Shown here piece after piece: positions 1-7,839 of a DNA stretch of 8,009 nucleotides. The position numbers were made by a program, and so were the translations under genes. The stretch comes from Bacteroidota bacterium (GTDB lineage Bacteria > Bacteroidota > Bacteroidia > UKL13-3). Location: assembly GCA_947460565.1 (NCBI GenBank), contig CANHJJ010000073.1, forward strand, positions 1-8,009, read 5' to 3'. The notes beneath the pieces were generated by a model. The model was given only the letters and a program-made list of their open reading frames with translations, searched no databases and was not told the origin of the DNA. Numbering within the stretch: position 1 is the first letter of the stretch; each line of letters opens with the position of its first letter.

Positions 1-2957
1 ACAGTATCAACTAATTCTCGTGCTATGTGCCTTAAAACATCATCGCCTAAAATCGATACTGCACTATCATTTACTTCTAATGCCGAGTAAAAAGCAAACT
101 CTCTGAAATCAAGTCCCAAATCTTCACCCTTTCTGTCTGCTTCCTTAATATCTTTTGCTAATTTGATTAACTCTTCAATTACTTGGGCTGATGTAATTAA
201 ATTATTCTGATAATTGCGAACTGCACTTTCTAACATTTCTGAAAACTTCTTGCTTTGAACCAAGTTGGTTTTTTGGCGGGTCTTTATTTCATCATTGAGT
301 AATTTCTTCAGTAACTCTAACGCAAGGTTCTTGTGCTGCATTCCTTTTACTTCTGCCAAAAACTCGTCTGATAGAATAGATATATCCGGCTTCTTAATTC
401 CTGCTGCATCAAAAATATCAACTACTTCATCTGCCACCACTGCATCAGAAAGGATTTGCTTAATGGCTGTTTCTATTTCTTCATCACTCTTTGTTTTACC
501 GCTTTGAGTAACTTTTACTATTCGTGCTTTGATAGCTTGAAACAAGCCTACTTCATCCCTAATATCTATTGTATAAGGATGTGGCAATGAAATGGCGAAA
601 GCCTTTGAAAGTGCTGTAACCCCATTGATGTATCTTTCTTTACCATTTTCTAAACCTAAAATATAGTTAGCTGCTTGGATTGGGAAGTACAATTTTTCTT
701 TTGGCGTGAGCCCAAAGAAACTTTTGTAATCGAAACCTTTAGGTTGAGATTTGTCTGTGGGTTGCTCTTCAAACATTTGAGCCACTATCTCATACTTACT
801 CATCATTACTGATGCTGCTTCTTCCTGGTCAAAAGCTGGTTTTCCTTTACCACCGCTTTCTGTGTAAACAGAAAGGGCTTTTTTAAGGTCTGTTGCAATG
901 CCGATATAATCTACTACTAAACCGCCTTCTTTGTCTTTATACACCCTATTTACTCTTGCTATGGCTTGCATCAGGTTATGGCCTTTCATTGGTTTGTCAA
1001 TGTAAAGGGTATGCAATGCAGGGGCATCAAAACCTGTCAGCCACATATCTCTTACAATAGCTAATTTGAGGCTGTCTTTTGGGTCTTTTAATCTTTCACC
1101 TAATGCTTTTCTTCTGGGCTTGTTTCTTACGTGAGGTTGGAATGGTAATGGGTCTGATGAAGAACCTGTCATTACTACTTTCACCACTCCATCGGCATCA
1201 TCATCACTGTGCCATTCGGGTTTTATTTTTACGATAGCACTGTATAAGTCCACACAAATTCTGCGGCTCATACATACAATCATTGCTTTGCCATCTAAAA
1301 CAGCATTACGACTTTCAAAGTGGTTTACAATATCCTGTGCAATGAGGGCTATGCGTTTTGGATTTCCTACTATGGCTTCCAGTCTTGCCCACTTTGCTTT
1401 TAGTTTTTGGCGGTCTGTGAGTTCTTCGCTTTCGGTGAGTTCTTCAAACTCGGCATCTACTCTTGGTTTTTCTTCGTCTTTGAGATTAATTTTTGCTAAT
1501 CTGTTTTCATAGAAAATACGAACCGTTGCACCATCTTCCACTGCTTGCTGAATGTCGTACACATCAATATAATCGCCAAAAACTGCCTGTGTATTCTTGT
1601 CTGTGCTTTCAATGGGTGTTCCTGTAAAACCAATAAACGAGGCATAAGGCAAAGCATCTCTCATATGTTTGGCAAAACCATCCATAAAATCGTATTGGCT
1701 GCGGTGTGCTTCGTCTGCTATAACTACAATGTTTCTTCGGTCTGATAACTGCTCGTATTGTCCTTTTATGTTTTTTGTTTTGCCATCTCCTAAATCAATT
1801 TTTTCTTCTATTTCCGGCAAGAACTTTTGAATGGTAGTAAACACTATGCCACCTGATGAAACGGACAACAGACTTTTTAAATGATCTCTATTTTCTGCCT
1901 GTACCGGGGTTTGTCTTAATATATCCTGACTTGCGGAAAAGGTATCAAACAACTGGTCGTCTAAGTCGTTTCTATCTGTTAGCACAACTAATGTAGGGTT
2001 GTTGAGAGCCAGGACTAATTTACCTGCATAAAATACCATACTCAAACTCTTACCACTGCCCTGTGTATGCCAAATAACCCCTGCTCTTTGGTCACCATTT
2101 TCGGCTGTGGCAACTTTAGTAGTTTCTACCGCTTTGTTTACTGCAAAATATTGATGATAGCGGGGTACTATTTTGGTGATTTGGTCTTTGTTTTGGTGGA
2201 ATATGGTAAAGTGCCTAATCAAGTCTAAAAGTACTGACTTGTTGAGCATTCCTTTTGCCATTACTTCCATTTGTGGCATATTGTCGTCCGCTACTATTTT
2301 GCCATCAATGGATTTCCAAGGCACAAAAAACTGTTTGGGAGCTGTAAGCGAACCATACAGGGCATCCCAACCATCAGAAGCAATTAACAAAGTATTGTAC
2401 TGAAATAAAGAAGGGATGGCTTGTTTGTAGGTTTGTAGTTGGTTAAAAGCTGATTGGATGGTGGCATTTTCGTCTGTTGCATTTTTTAGCTCAATAACTA
2501 CTAAAGGCATACCGTTTACAAACAAAATAACATCAGGGCGTTTGTTGGTGTTGCCTTCAATAACTGTGTATTGATTGATAACTAAAAATTCGTTGTTGCT
2601 TGGGTTTTCATAATCTACCAACCAAACTTTATCGCCTGCTATTCTATCACCTTTTCGGTATTCTATTTCTACACCTTCGGTAAGGTATTTATGAAAAGTA
2701 TAATTGTTTTGAAATAAATTAGGGCTATCAGAACGCAACACTTTACGCAAGGCTTCTTCTTGTGCTTCATAAGGAATATTTGGGTTGAATTTGGCAATGG
2801 CTTCTTGTAAACGGTTTTTGAGTACAACTTCGTTGTATTCCCTTTCAGGCATTGAGCCGTCAGGCGAAATGTCTGTGCCATTGATGTACTGGTAGCCTAA
2901 TTCTATAAACTCCTGTATGATAACTTGCTCTATGTGGTCTTCTGATATTACTGCCAT
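1..2957 (-). CDS. hsdR: Type I restriction enzyme R subunit HsdR (3' end off window)
   Basis: This is the motor and nuclease subunit of a Type I R-M complex. It translocates DNA using ATP and cuts it when the HsdS target is unmethylated. The frame stays open from ATG 2957 to the window edge (985 complete codons) with no stop, so the C-terminus is missing. Full-length HsdR is usually about 1000-1050 residues, so probably only a short part is lost. The N-terminal PD-(D/E)xK nuclease shows D142, then E156-L-K158 (VVIELKN), followed by a QxxxY motif at 173-177. The SF2 motor shows Walker A HTQGSGKS at 297-304 (K303), the DEAH box at 415-418, GFTGTP downstream, TGFDAPAL around D644, and the QAIARVNR arginine-finger motif at 664-671. 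All key residues are present, so it looks active. The start codon lies 4 nt after the hsdS stop, suggesting translational coupling. I am very sure of the family. Confidence 0.97.
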   Translation of the reverse strand, partial: MAVISEDHIEQVIIQEFIELGYQYINGTDISPDGSMPEREYNEVVLKNRLQEAIAKFNPNIPYEAQEEALRKVLRSDSPNLFQNNYTFHKYLTEGVEIEYRKGDRIAGDKVWLVDYENPSNNEFLVINQYTVIEGNTNKRPDVILFVNGMPLVVIELKNATDENATIQSAFNQLQTYKQAIPSLFQYNTLLIASDGWDALYGSLTAPKQFFVPWKSIDGKIVADDNMPQMEVMAKGMLNKSVLLDLIRHFTIFHQNKDQITKIVPRYHQYFAVNKAVETTKVATAENGDQRAGVIWHTQGSGKSLSMVFYAGKLVLALNNPTLVVLTDRNDLDDQLFDTFSASQDILRQTPVQAENRDHLKSLLSVSSGGIVFTTIQKFLPEIEEKIDLGDGKTKNIKGQYEQLSDRRNIVVIADEAHRSQYDFMDGFAKHMRDALPYASFIGFTGTPIESTDKNTQAVFGDYIDVYDIQQAVEDGATVRIFYENRLAKINLKDEEKPRVDAEFEELTESEELTDRQKLKAKWARLEAIVGNPKRIALIAQDIVNHFESRNAVLDGKAMIVCMSRRICVDLYSAIVKIKPEWHSDDDADGVVKVVMTGSSSDPLPFQPHVRNKPRRKALGERLKDPKDSLKLAIVRDMWLTGFDAPALHTLYIDKPMKGHNLMQAIARVNRVYKDKEGGLVVDYIGIATDLKKALSVYTESGGKGKPAFDQEEAASVMMSKYEIVAQMFEEQPTDKSQPKGFDYKSFFGLTPKEKLYFPIQAANYILGLENGKERYINGVTALSKAFAISLPHPYTIDIRDEVGLFQAIKARIVKVTQSGKTKSDEEIETAIKQILSDAVVADEVVDIFDAAGIKKPDISILSDEFLAEVKGMQHKNLALELLKKLLNDEIKTRQKTNLVQSKKFSEMLESAVRNYQNNLITSAQVIEELIKLAKDIKEADRKGEDLGLDFREFAFYSALEVNDSAVSILGDDVLRHIARELVDT

Positions 2958-2961
2958 AGGG

Positions 2962-4239
2962 TTATGCTTTTTCTGCCATTACTTCTGCTACTTCTAACTC
3001 GCCTGAAATGAGCTTGGGTAATAGCGTATCTCTGAGGTTAGTTAGTTCTTGGTTTTCTCCTAAATGTTTTAATGTTAAAATGTAAGCATCTTGATTTATT
3101 GATGAATACTTTAGAATAACGTTTTTATCTGGTATGATACAATGTAATCCTTCTATGCCCGATGCACTAATATTTGGTTGAGCACTACCCATTGCTGAAT
3201 TTCTTACAGCTTGTGTGAAATTTAGAACATTAAACAAATGGAAAATGAAAACAATGGAGTTTCCTAAAACAGGTTCAAATCTACCAACACGTTGATTTAA
3301 CCAAAGATTTTTGTTTGTCTCAGGTACAATTCCAATTTTGCCAACTTCTGCACCAGTCATAGCAATTAAAATATGACCTGACAATACTCTAAACTTTTCT
3401 TGAACAGATTTTACCACATCAGAAGCAACAAACTGAGTATTGATAATGTCAACTATGCTACCGTTTACATTTCTAATTTTTAAAATACCATTATTGCCAG
3501 TTTCTTGAAAATCTTTGCTTTTGAAAGCATAGCCATTAACCACTTTGCATAAATCACCAAATGTTCCAACCTTCCACCCCTGCGGAATTTCGCCTAACTC
3601 ACTATCTACCATTTCGCCACCTGATGATTTGTAAGGTTCTCCGTTTTCGGTTGGAAACTCAAAATCTATAAACCACTGCTTAAATAGGGTTTGGGCAAGG
3701 TTTTCTAACTCTTGGTTTATTTTGTTGTTGAGTTCTATTTTGTCATCAAGGGAGGAAAGGATTTCTGCAATGGCGGTTTGGGTTGGGAGGTCGGGGATGG
3801 ATATTGTTATTTCTTCAAAAGAGGTTTTATTTACAATAGGCATCGTAGAACCACCTGTTGCAAGATTCCGAAGGTAGTCCTGCATTGATGAAAGAACGTA
3901 ATAAATAAAATCTGAATTAAACTCTTGTGAAGGTACTATTGAGTTAATTTGCTGGTTTGTTACACATTCTTTTTTATTGATAGCTACTTTGCCCATTTGA
4001 GAACCTATACAGGTGACTATCACACTGTTTTTGGGTAGAACCTTCTTTTTAAAAGCTTTAACCCCTTCCTTTGACAAATATCTTATTGAATCTGTAATAT
4101 TTTTGTTATACGCGTCAAAATCTGTTGGAGTGACAAAAGGCATATCATATCCCCATTGTTCTGGATTTTTTGAAGAAGGTGTCTTTCCTGTTATTACTTC
4201 ACCAAGCTCCCCTAATTTATATTCTTTCCAGTTGGTCAT
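2962..4239 (-). CDS. hsdS: Type I restriction enzyme specificity subunit HsdS
   Basis: HsdS sets the DNA target of both the methyltransferase and the restriction complex. At 425 residues it has the usual two-half layout. TRD1 spans roughly residues 1-150 (starting MTNWKEYKLGELGEVITGKT). A central conserved helical spacer covers about 150-195 (LPTQTAIAEILSSLDDKIEL, then KQWFIDFEFP). TRD2 covers about 215-370 (GWKVGTFGDL, GYAFKSKDF), and a second helical conserved region covers about 371-415, ending LRDTLLPKLISGELEV. The two TRDs differ from each other, so a bipartite asymmetric target is expected, but it cannot be read from sequence. ATG 4239 begins 2 nt after the stop of the 122-residue gene, and hsdR follows after 4 nt. 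The TRD2-coding line that I counted is about 30% GC, lower than the hsdM and hsdR lines, in keeping with TRD exchange by recombination. No inverted second hsdS copy is visible here. Confidence 0.96.
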   Translation of the reverse strand: MTNWKEYKLGELGEVITGKTPSSKNPEQWGYDMPFVTPTDFDAYNKNITDSIRYLSKEGVKAFKKKVLPKNSVIVTCIGSQMGKVAINKKECVTNQQINSIVPSQEFNSDFIYYVLSSMQDYLRNLATGGSTMPIVNKTSFEEITISIPDLPTQTAIAEILSSLDDKIELNNKINQELENLAQTLFKQWFIDFEFPTENGEPYKSSGGEMVDSELGEIPQGWKVGTFGDLCKVVNGYAFKSKDFQETGNNGILKIRNVNGSIVDIINTQFVASDVVKSVQEKFRVLSGHILIAMTGAEVGKIGIVPETNKNLWLNQRVGRFEPVLGNSIVFIFHLFNVLNFTQAVRNSAMGSAQPNISASGIEGLHCIIPDKNVILKYSSINQDAYILTLKHLGENQELTNLRDTLLPKLISGELEVAEVMAEKA

Positions 4240-4241
4240 AA

Positions 4242-4610
4242 CTATCTAAAATAACGTGATATATTTTCACGGGAAAGTTGGTTGATTAGCTCGTTGATTT
4301 TATATTCATTTTTAAACTGTTCACGAGTTAGAAATTTTAAACTTTCAATATCACTATTTATAAAAAAATATGCTGTTGTTTTATCATCATCAGTCAGCCC
4401 ATCTGCTTTTGCTGTTAGATGATTTACCAAGAAATTGCGATGGCAATACTCGTTATCATAATGCTCAAACCAGATACTGAAAGGAATACCTGAATTAATT
4501 AGATTTTTGTAATGATTAAATGTGGCTTCATCTGCTAATTTATAGCTACCTAAAAAAGTGACTTCATTGTCATTAACATTACCAAAGTAAAATTTCAATT
4601 CGTAATTCAT
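4242..4610 (-). CDS. Hypothetical 122-residue protein, third gene of the hsdM-hsdS cassette
   Basis: I do not recognise this protein. It is a small soluble protein with no signal peptide or membrane segment. The N-terminal part alternates hydrophobic residues in a beta-like pattern (NYELKFYFG, VTFLGSYKL). A helix-like stretch follows, and then an aromatic- and acid-rich segment around residues 44-60 (GIPFSIWFEHYDNEYCHRNF). The C-terminal third is charged and probably helical (LTREQFKNEYKINELINQL). Its reality as a gene rests on context: ATG 4610 is 2 nt after the preceding stop, its own stop is 2 nt before the hsdS ATG, and there is no other reading frame filling this space on the coding strand. 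The sampled line in this gene is about 33% GC, lower than hsdM and hsdR. It may be an accessory subunit or a small antidote-type protein of the cassette, but nothing in the sequence decides this. Confidence 0.8.
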   Translation of the reverse strand: MNYELKFYFGNVNDNEVTFLGSYKLADEATFNHYKNLINSGIPFSIWFEHYDNEYCHRNFLVNHLTAKADGLTDDDKTTAYFFINSDIESLKFLTREQFKNEYKINELINQLSRENISRYFR

Positions 4611-4612
4611 AG

Positions 4613-5533
4613 TTATGCAGGTGTTATGTTTAATAATTCGTATTTATTTGTTTCTTCATCCGTAGCTTCATTGTATTCTGTTATTACTTTAAAATCGCAA
4701 ATAGTAAATGCGTCTAAGTACTCTTTTACCAAATCGGCTAAATCTTCAGAGAAGCTCGCTTTAATCGGATTGTTTGCTGGATTTTCAATATCAATTGCAA
4801 AGTCAATTTTATTTTTTAAAAGACTTACCCCTTTTATGATACCATAAAGCTGTTTTGTAGTTTCTTCCGGTTTAATTTGCTTGCTTAATAAAGAATATAA
4901 ATGTGTTGTTGTTTTTTCAGGGAGGTTTATCACATTGTGATTACCTGAAATAGTTGTCCATTCCATACGGTAATCCTTTTTTGATTTGGATAAACCACTA
5001 AAAAACTGGCTATATTTATTTATAACTTTCTTGTCGTTCTTGAAAAGATCCTTTAAAATATCGTGAATGTCCGTTTCGTTTGTTTTTTCTAAAATTGTAA
5101 TGGTTCTGAAGACATAGTCTATCACATTGTCGTACTCTCTAAAAAGCTTTCCTTCAAAGGGTGTGGTGAGTAAAAACCCAAAAGAACCAGTAACGGTAGT
5201 TTTTAATCTTAAAGGAATTTTGTTTGAAACATTAAGATAGTTACTGGTTTTGTCAAATACATTTTTGAAGTTGCTCAGATTTGGCAATAACAAATCAAGG
5301 TCTAACCCTGAAACATCTTCATCTAAAAAAAAGTAAACTGAATTTTGTTGGTTCTCTGCGATACTCAGCTTTAACTCATCTATTAGGGCTACTCGTCTAT
5401 GCTTATCTTGCTCTATTGTTAACCGTAATAAATTATCTTCCGGAAATTGAAGCAAAAGCGTCTCTGCTTTGAACATTGAATTGTCCAGAAGCCTTATTTC
5501 GCTTTCTATTATATCAGGTTTCCTAATTTCCAT
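4613..5533 (-). CDS. Hypothetical 306-residue protein, second gene of the hsdM-hsdS cassette
   Basis: I cannot name the family. The protein is soluble, with no signal peptide or transmembrane segment. Residues 1-65 look largely helical and charged. A beta-type core follows around 66-130, with VYFFLDEDVSGLDLDLLL at 66-83 and TGSFGFLL at 115-122. Residues 135-185 look like a mostly helical, Lys/Asp-rich middle. The C-terminal part, about 225-305, has a pattern expected of a small beta-barrel: GIIKGVSLLKNKIDFAIDIE, an amphipathic FSEDLADLVKEYLDAF, then FKVITEYNEATDEETNKYELLNI. ATG 5533 lies inside the preceding gene (11-nt overlap), which implies translational coupling and suggests that the two products are partners. 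The next gene follows after 2 nt. The counted coding lines are about 27-28% GC, clearly lower than hsdM or hsdR. No catalytic motif is evident to me. Confidence 0.85.
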   Translation of the reverse strand: MEIRKPDIIESEIRLLDNSMFKAETLLLQFPEDNLLRLTIEQDKHRRVALIDELKLSIAENQQNSVYFFLDEDVSGLDLDLLLPNLSNFKNVFDKTSNYLNVSNKIPLRLKTTVTGSFGFLLTTPFEGKLFREYDNVIDYVFRTITILEKTNETDIHDILKDLFKNDKKVINKYSQFFSGLSKSKKDYRMEWTTISGNHNVINLPEKTTTHLYSLLSKQIKPEETTKQLYGIIKGVSLLKNKIDFAIDIENPANNPIKASFSEDLADLVKEYLDAFTICDFKVITEYNEATDEETNKYELLNITPA

Positions 5534-6017
5534 TTTTTATTAAATTGAGTTGCAACATTCCCTTTGGGTTGTTATTTCTATCCTTACCAAAGAAAATACG
5601 CCATTCATTATACTTCGCTTGTGTAATTGAAAAACGAGGGTCTGTTGGTTCATAAACAGGCACTAAAAATCCATCAACCATAAATTCATCTTGTGGATTT
5701 CCTAAATGGGTAAGAAACTTGCGCAGAGAATTTGCTTTATCATTGGTTAGTTCTGAATAATGGACAAAATTAATAACATCAATATCTTTAGGGTCAAGTT
5801 TTTGAGTTACGAAGCTACCATCTAACCACTGAAAGAAATTGTATTCTAAAATTTGAAATATCTCTATGATATAGTTATTATGTCCGTCAACTATCTTCTT
5901 TCTTGTCAATGATTTTGTATAAGGCAAAACAAATTCTTCTTCCAATTCAGGTATTGTGACTGGATGTAGTTCGTATGGAACAATATTGCCGTTCTTATCA
6001 AATGAAAATTTACCCAT
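5523..6017 (-). CDS. Nucleotidyltransferase-fold protein resembling DUF6932
   Basis: This is a 164-residue soluble protein. Residues 65-81 (LDGSFVTQKLDPKDIDV) fit the nucleotidyltransferase-superfamily signature hG[GS]-x9-13-Dh[DE]h: G67-S68, nine residues, then D78-I-D80. The C-terminal YNEWRIFFGKDRNNNPKGML at 136-154 resembles the conserved tail I associate with the DUF6932 family, whose usual length is about 160 residues. In this superfamily the DxD acids bind the metal that activates NTP; MNT and AbiEii antitoxin/toxin proteins share the fold. What this protein modifies is unknown, and it could be an inactive or regulatory member. ATG 6017 overlaps the hsdM stop by one base (TAATG), and the 3' end overlaps the 306-residue gene by 11 nt. 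That places it firmly in the R-M operon and suggests it acts with the next product. The family assignment is from memory of motifs, without a profile search. Confidence 0.85.
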   Translation of the reverse strand: MGKFSFDKNGNIVPYELHPVTIPELEEEFVLPYTKSLTRKKIVDGHNNYIIEIFQILEYNFFQWLDGSFVTQKLDPKDIDVINFVHYSELTNDKANSLRKFLTHLGNPQDEFMVDGFLVPVYEPTDPRFSITQAKYNEWRIFFGKDRNNNPKGMLQLNLIKNGN

Positions 6018-7525
6018 TAGATTTCAATTCCTACTTTAGACAAATTGTTTTTAATACGATTTTGTAATGTAATTGACTGTTCAAAGTAGCCTTTCAAATT
6101 TTGAGAAATGGTTGCCACTTTTTCTTCATAGGGTATGCCGTCATCTTCTACTTCTTCTGTGCCTACATACCTGCCCGGTGTTAGTACAAAATTGTTTGCT
6201 TCTACTTCGGCAAGTGAGGCAGATTTGCAAAAACCTTGTACATCTTCATAATTGCCTTCTTTGTTTCTCCAATTGTGGTAGGCTTCTGAAATTTGGGCTA
6301 TGTCTGCATCTGTAAGGATTTTGTTTTTGCGACTGGTCATTGTGCCTAATTTTCGGGCATCTATGAACAGAATTTCGCCTGAACGATTGCGGAACTTGTG
6401 ATTGGTTCGGTTTCGAGCCAAGAACCATAAACAAGCAGGGATTTGTGTGTTGTAGAATAATTGCGTTGGTAAGGCTACCATACAATCTACTAAGCCTTCT
6501 GTAATGAGCTGTTTTCTGATTTCGTTTTCTGTACCTGCATTGGTAGTCATTGAGCCATTGGCTAAAACAATACCGGCTGTTCCTGTTGGGCTTAGTTTGT
6601 TAATGAATAGTTGTAGCCAACCATAATTTGCATTACCTACTGGTGGTACGCCATACTTCCACATATGGCTGTCTTGCAATTGCTCACCACCCCAATCAGA
6701 AATATTAAAAGGTGGGTTGGCAATGATATAATCTGCTTTCAGGTCTTTGTGCTTATCGTTATGAAAAGTGTCGCCTAATTCAATTTTTGCATCAATACCT
6801 CTAATGGCTAAATTCATTTTAGCCAATTTGTAAGTAGTAGGGTTACTTTCTTGACCGTAAACGGCTATGTCGCCAATTCTACCTCCGTGAGCCTTTAAAA
6901 ACTTCTCGCTTTGCACAAACATACCACCACTACCACAACAGCCGTCATAGATACGCCCATTGTAAGGTTCAAGCATTTCTACTAATAATTTTACTATACT
7001 TTCAGGTGTGTAAAACTGCCCACCTCTTTTACCTTCGGCATCCGCAAACATTCCTAAGAAATACTCATACACTCTACCTAATAAATCTTTACTGCTATGT
7101 CCTTCTTGTTTGAACCCTACATTACCGATTAAGTCCACCAATTCGCCTAAACGCTTTTTGTCTAATGATGGTCTTGCATAATCTTTTGGCAATACTCCTT
7201 TAAGTGTAGGGTTGTCTTTTTCGATGGCATCCATAGCATCATCAATATCCTTGCCTATGCTTGGCAATTTTGCTCTTTGGTGCTGTAAGTAATTCCAACG
7301 TGCAGAAGGTGGCACATAGAAAACATTCTCAGCCAAATACTCGTCTTTATCTTCTGCATTAGAAAGTTTGTCCTCTTTGAGCCTATTGTATAAGTCTTCA
7401 AAGCTGTCTGAAATGTATTTTAGGAAAATCAAGCCCAATACAATATGCTTGTATTCTGCTGCATCCATATTATTACGCAACTTATCAGCTGTAGCCCAGA
7501 GGGTTTTTTCGAGTTCTTGTGTCAT
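6017..7525 (-). CDS. hsdM: Type I DNA adenine-N6 methyltransferase subunit HsdM
   Basis: HsdM transfers a methyl group from S-adenosylmethionine to adenine in the sequence chosen by HsdS, protecting host DNA. It also forms the core on which HsdR assembles. The protein has 502 residues, normal for the family. The helical N-terminal domain covers about 1-140 (LEKTLWATADKLRNNMDAAE, then YKHIVLGLIFLKYISDSF). The N6_Mtase domain begins near GGQFYTP at 168-174. Motif I is IYDGCCGSGG at 192-201 (SAM binding), and catalytic motif IV is NPPF at 270-273. All are intact, so activity is expected. ATG 7525 shares its A with the end of the regulator stop (TAATG), and the stop overlaps the next start in the same way. 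These overlaps support this start. A helical tail near 475-500 probably helps contact HsdS. Confidence 0.97.
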   Translation of the reverse strand: MTQELEKTLWATADKLRNNMDAAEYKHIVLGLIFLKYISDSFEDLYNRLKEDKLSNAEDKDEYLAENVFYVPPSARWNYLQHQRAKLPSIGKDIDDAMDAIEKDNPTLKGVLPKDYARPSLDKKRLGELVDLIGNVGFKQEGHSSKDLLGRVYEYFLGMFADAEGKRGGQFYTPESIVKLLVEMLEPYNGRIYDGCCGSGGMFVQSEKFLKAHGGRIGDIAVYGQESNPTTYKLAKMNLAIRGIDAKIELGDTFHNDKHKDLKADYIIANPPFNISDWGGEQLQDSHMWKYGVPPVGNANYGWLQLFINKLSPTGTAGIVLANGSMTTNAGTENEIRKQLITEGLVDCMVALPTQLFYNTQIPACLWFLARNRTNHKFRNRSGEILFIDARKLGTMTSRKNKILTDADIAQISEAYHNWRNKEGNYEDVQGFCKSASLAEVEANNFVLTPGRYVGTEEVEDDGIPYEEKVATISQNLKGYFEQSITLQNRIKNNLSKVGIEI

Positions 7526-7806
7526 TATTTTCTTTTTAATTCTTTTAGGGCAAGGGTTAGAGCATCAGGGGCACATTGTTCATCATCAACAACCTGCAAA
7601 ACTTTATCAGCTAACCACAAAGGCATTAAATCTTTTTCTTCTACTTCAAATAACTTTGATAGCTTTTTTATGTGGCTTCTACTAACAGGTTTTTCGTTTC
7701 TTTCCATTTTACTGACATAAGCAGTATCTACTTCAAGTAAAGCAGCAACCTGCCTTTGTACAAATCCTTTAGCTTCTCTAAGCTCCTTTAATCTTTCACC
7801 TAGCAT
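7525..7806 (-). CDS. XRE/Cro-type helix-turn-helix regulator of the R-M operon
   Basis: This is a 93-residue DNA-binding protein that heads the operon. The N-terminal HTH_3-type domain covers about 1-60: LKELREAKGFVQRQVAALL gives helices 1-2, and DTAYVSKMERNEKPVS (about 27-42) is the recognition helix with the XRE-typical S-K-M-E-R-N pattern. A short charged tail ends DALTLALKELKRK. I chose ATG 7806. The frame can be extended to a TTG at 7842, but that codon overlaps the promoter-like TATTTTTG, while ATG 7806 has a GG-containing purine tract 6 nt upstream and starts directly on the canonical MLGERLKELR helix. Its stop overlaps the hsdM start by one base. By analogy with C-proteins and other R-M-linked XRE regulators, it probably controls operon expression through the repeats upstream. 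Whether it represses or activates is unknown. Confidence 0.92.
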   Translation of the reverse strand: MLGERLKELREAKGFVQRQVAALLEVDTAYVSKMERNEKPVSRSHIKKLSKLFEVEEKDLMPLWLADKVLQVVDDEQCAPDALTLALKELKRK

Positions 7807-7812
7807 TTGATA

Positions 7813-7820
7813 CCTTTTTT
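7813..7820 (-). promoter_or_regulatory. Ribosome binding site for the XRE gene
   Basis: On the coding strand the sequence AAAAAAGG ends 6 nt before ATG 7806. It is a weak, A-rich Shine-Dalgarno-like site, as is common in Bacteroidota. It favours ATG 7806 over the upstream TTG at 7842. Confidence 0.5.
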
Positions 7821-7839
7821 GGTCTTGTCCTTTGAAGGG

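Noticed and set aside
265..2881. Several short open frames on both strands inside the hsdR region (for example 265-507, 1288-1512, 2173-2403, and 2669-2881 on the minus strand).
   Set aside because: They lie within the continuous hsdR frame, which carries all expected nuclease and motor motifs. Their translations are low-complexity or Ser/Cys-rich shadows.
1..2957. A frameshift or break in hsdR, since the gene does not end in the window.
   Set aside because: The frame is continuous from 2957 to the edge and all motif positions stay in register; the missing end is due only to the window boundary.
6929..6952. HsdM motif I reads DGCCGSGG where many methyltransferases have DPACGSGG.
   Set aside because: Cys at this position is common in this HsdM branch and the glycines that bind SAM are all present, so it is not evidence of inactivation.
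6073..7720. Open frames antisense to or out of frame within hsdM and the regulator (6073-6315, 6246-6485, 7368-7685, 7445-7720).
   Set aside because: They are shadows of well-supported genes and show no recognisable domain or ribosome binding site.
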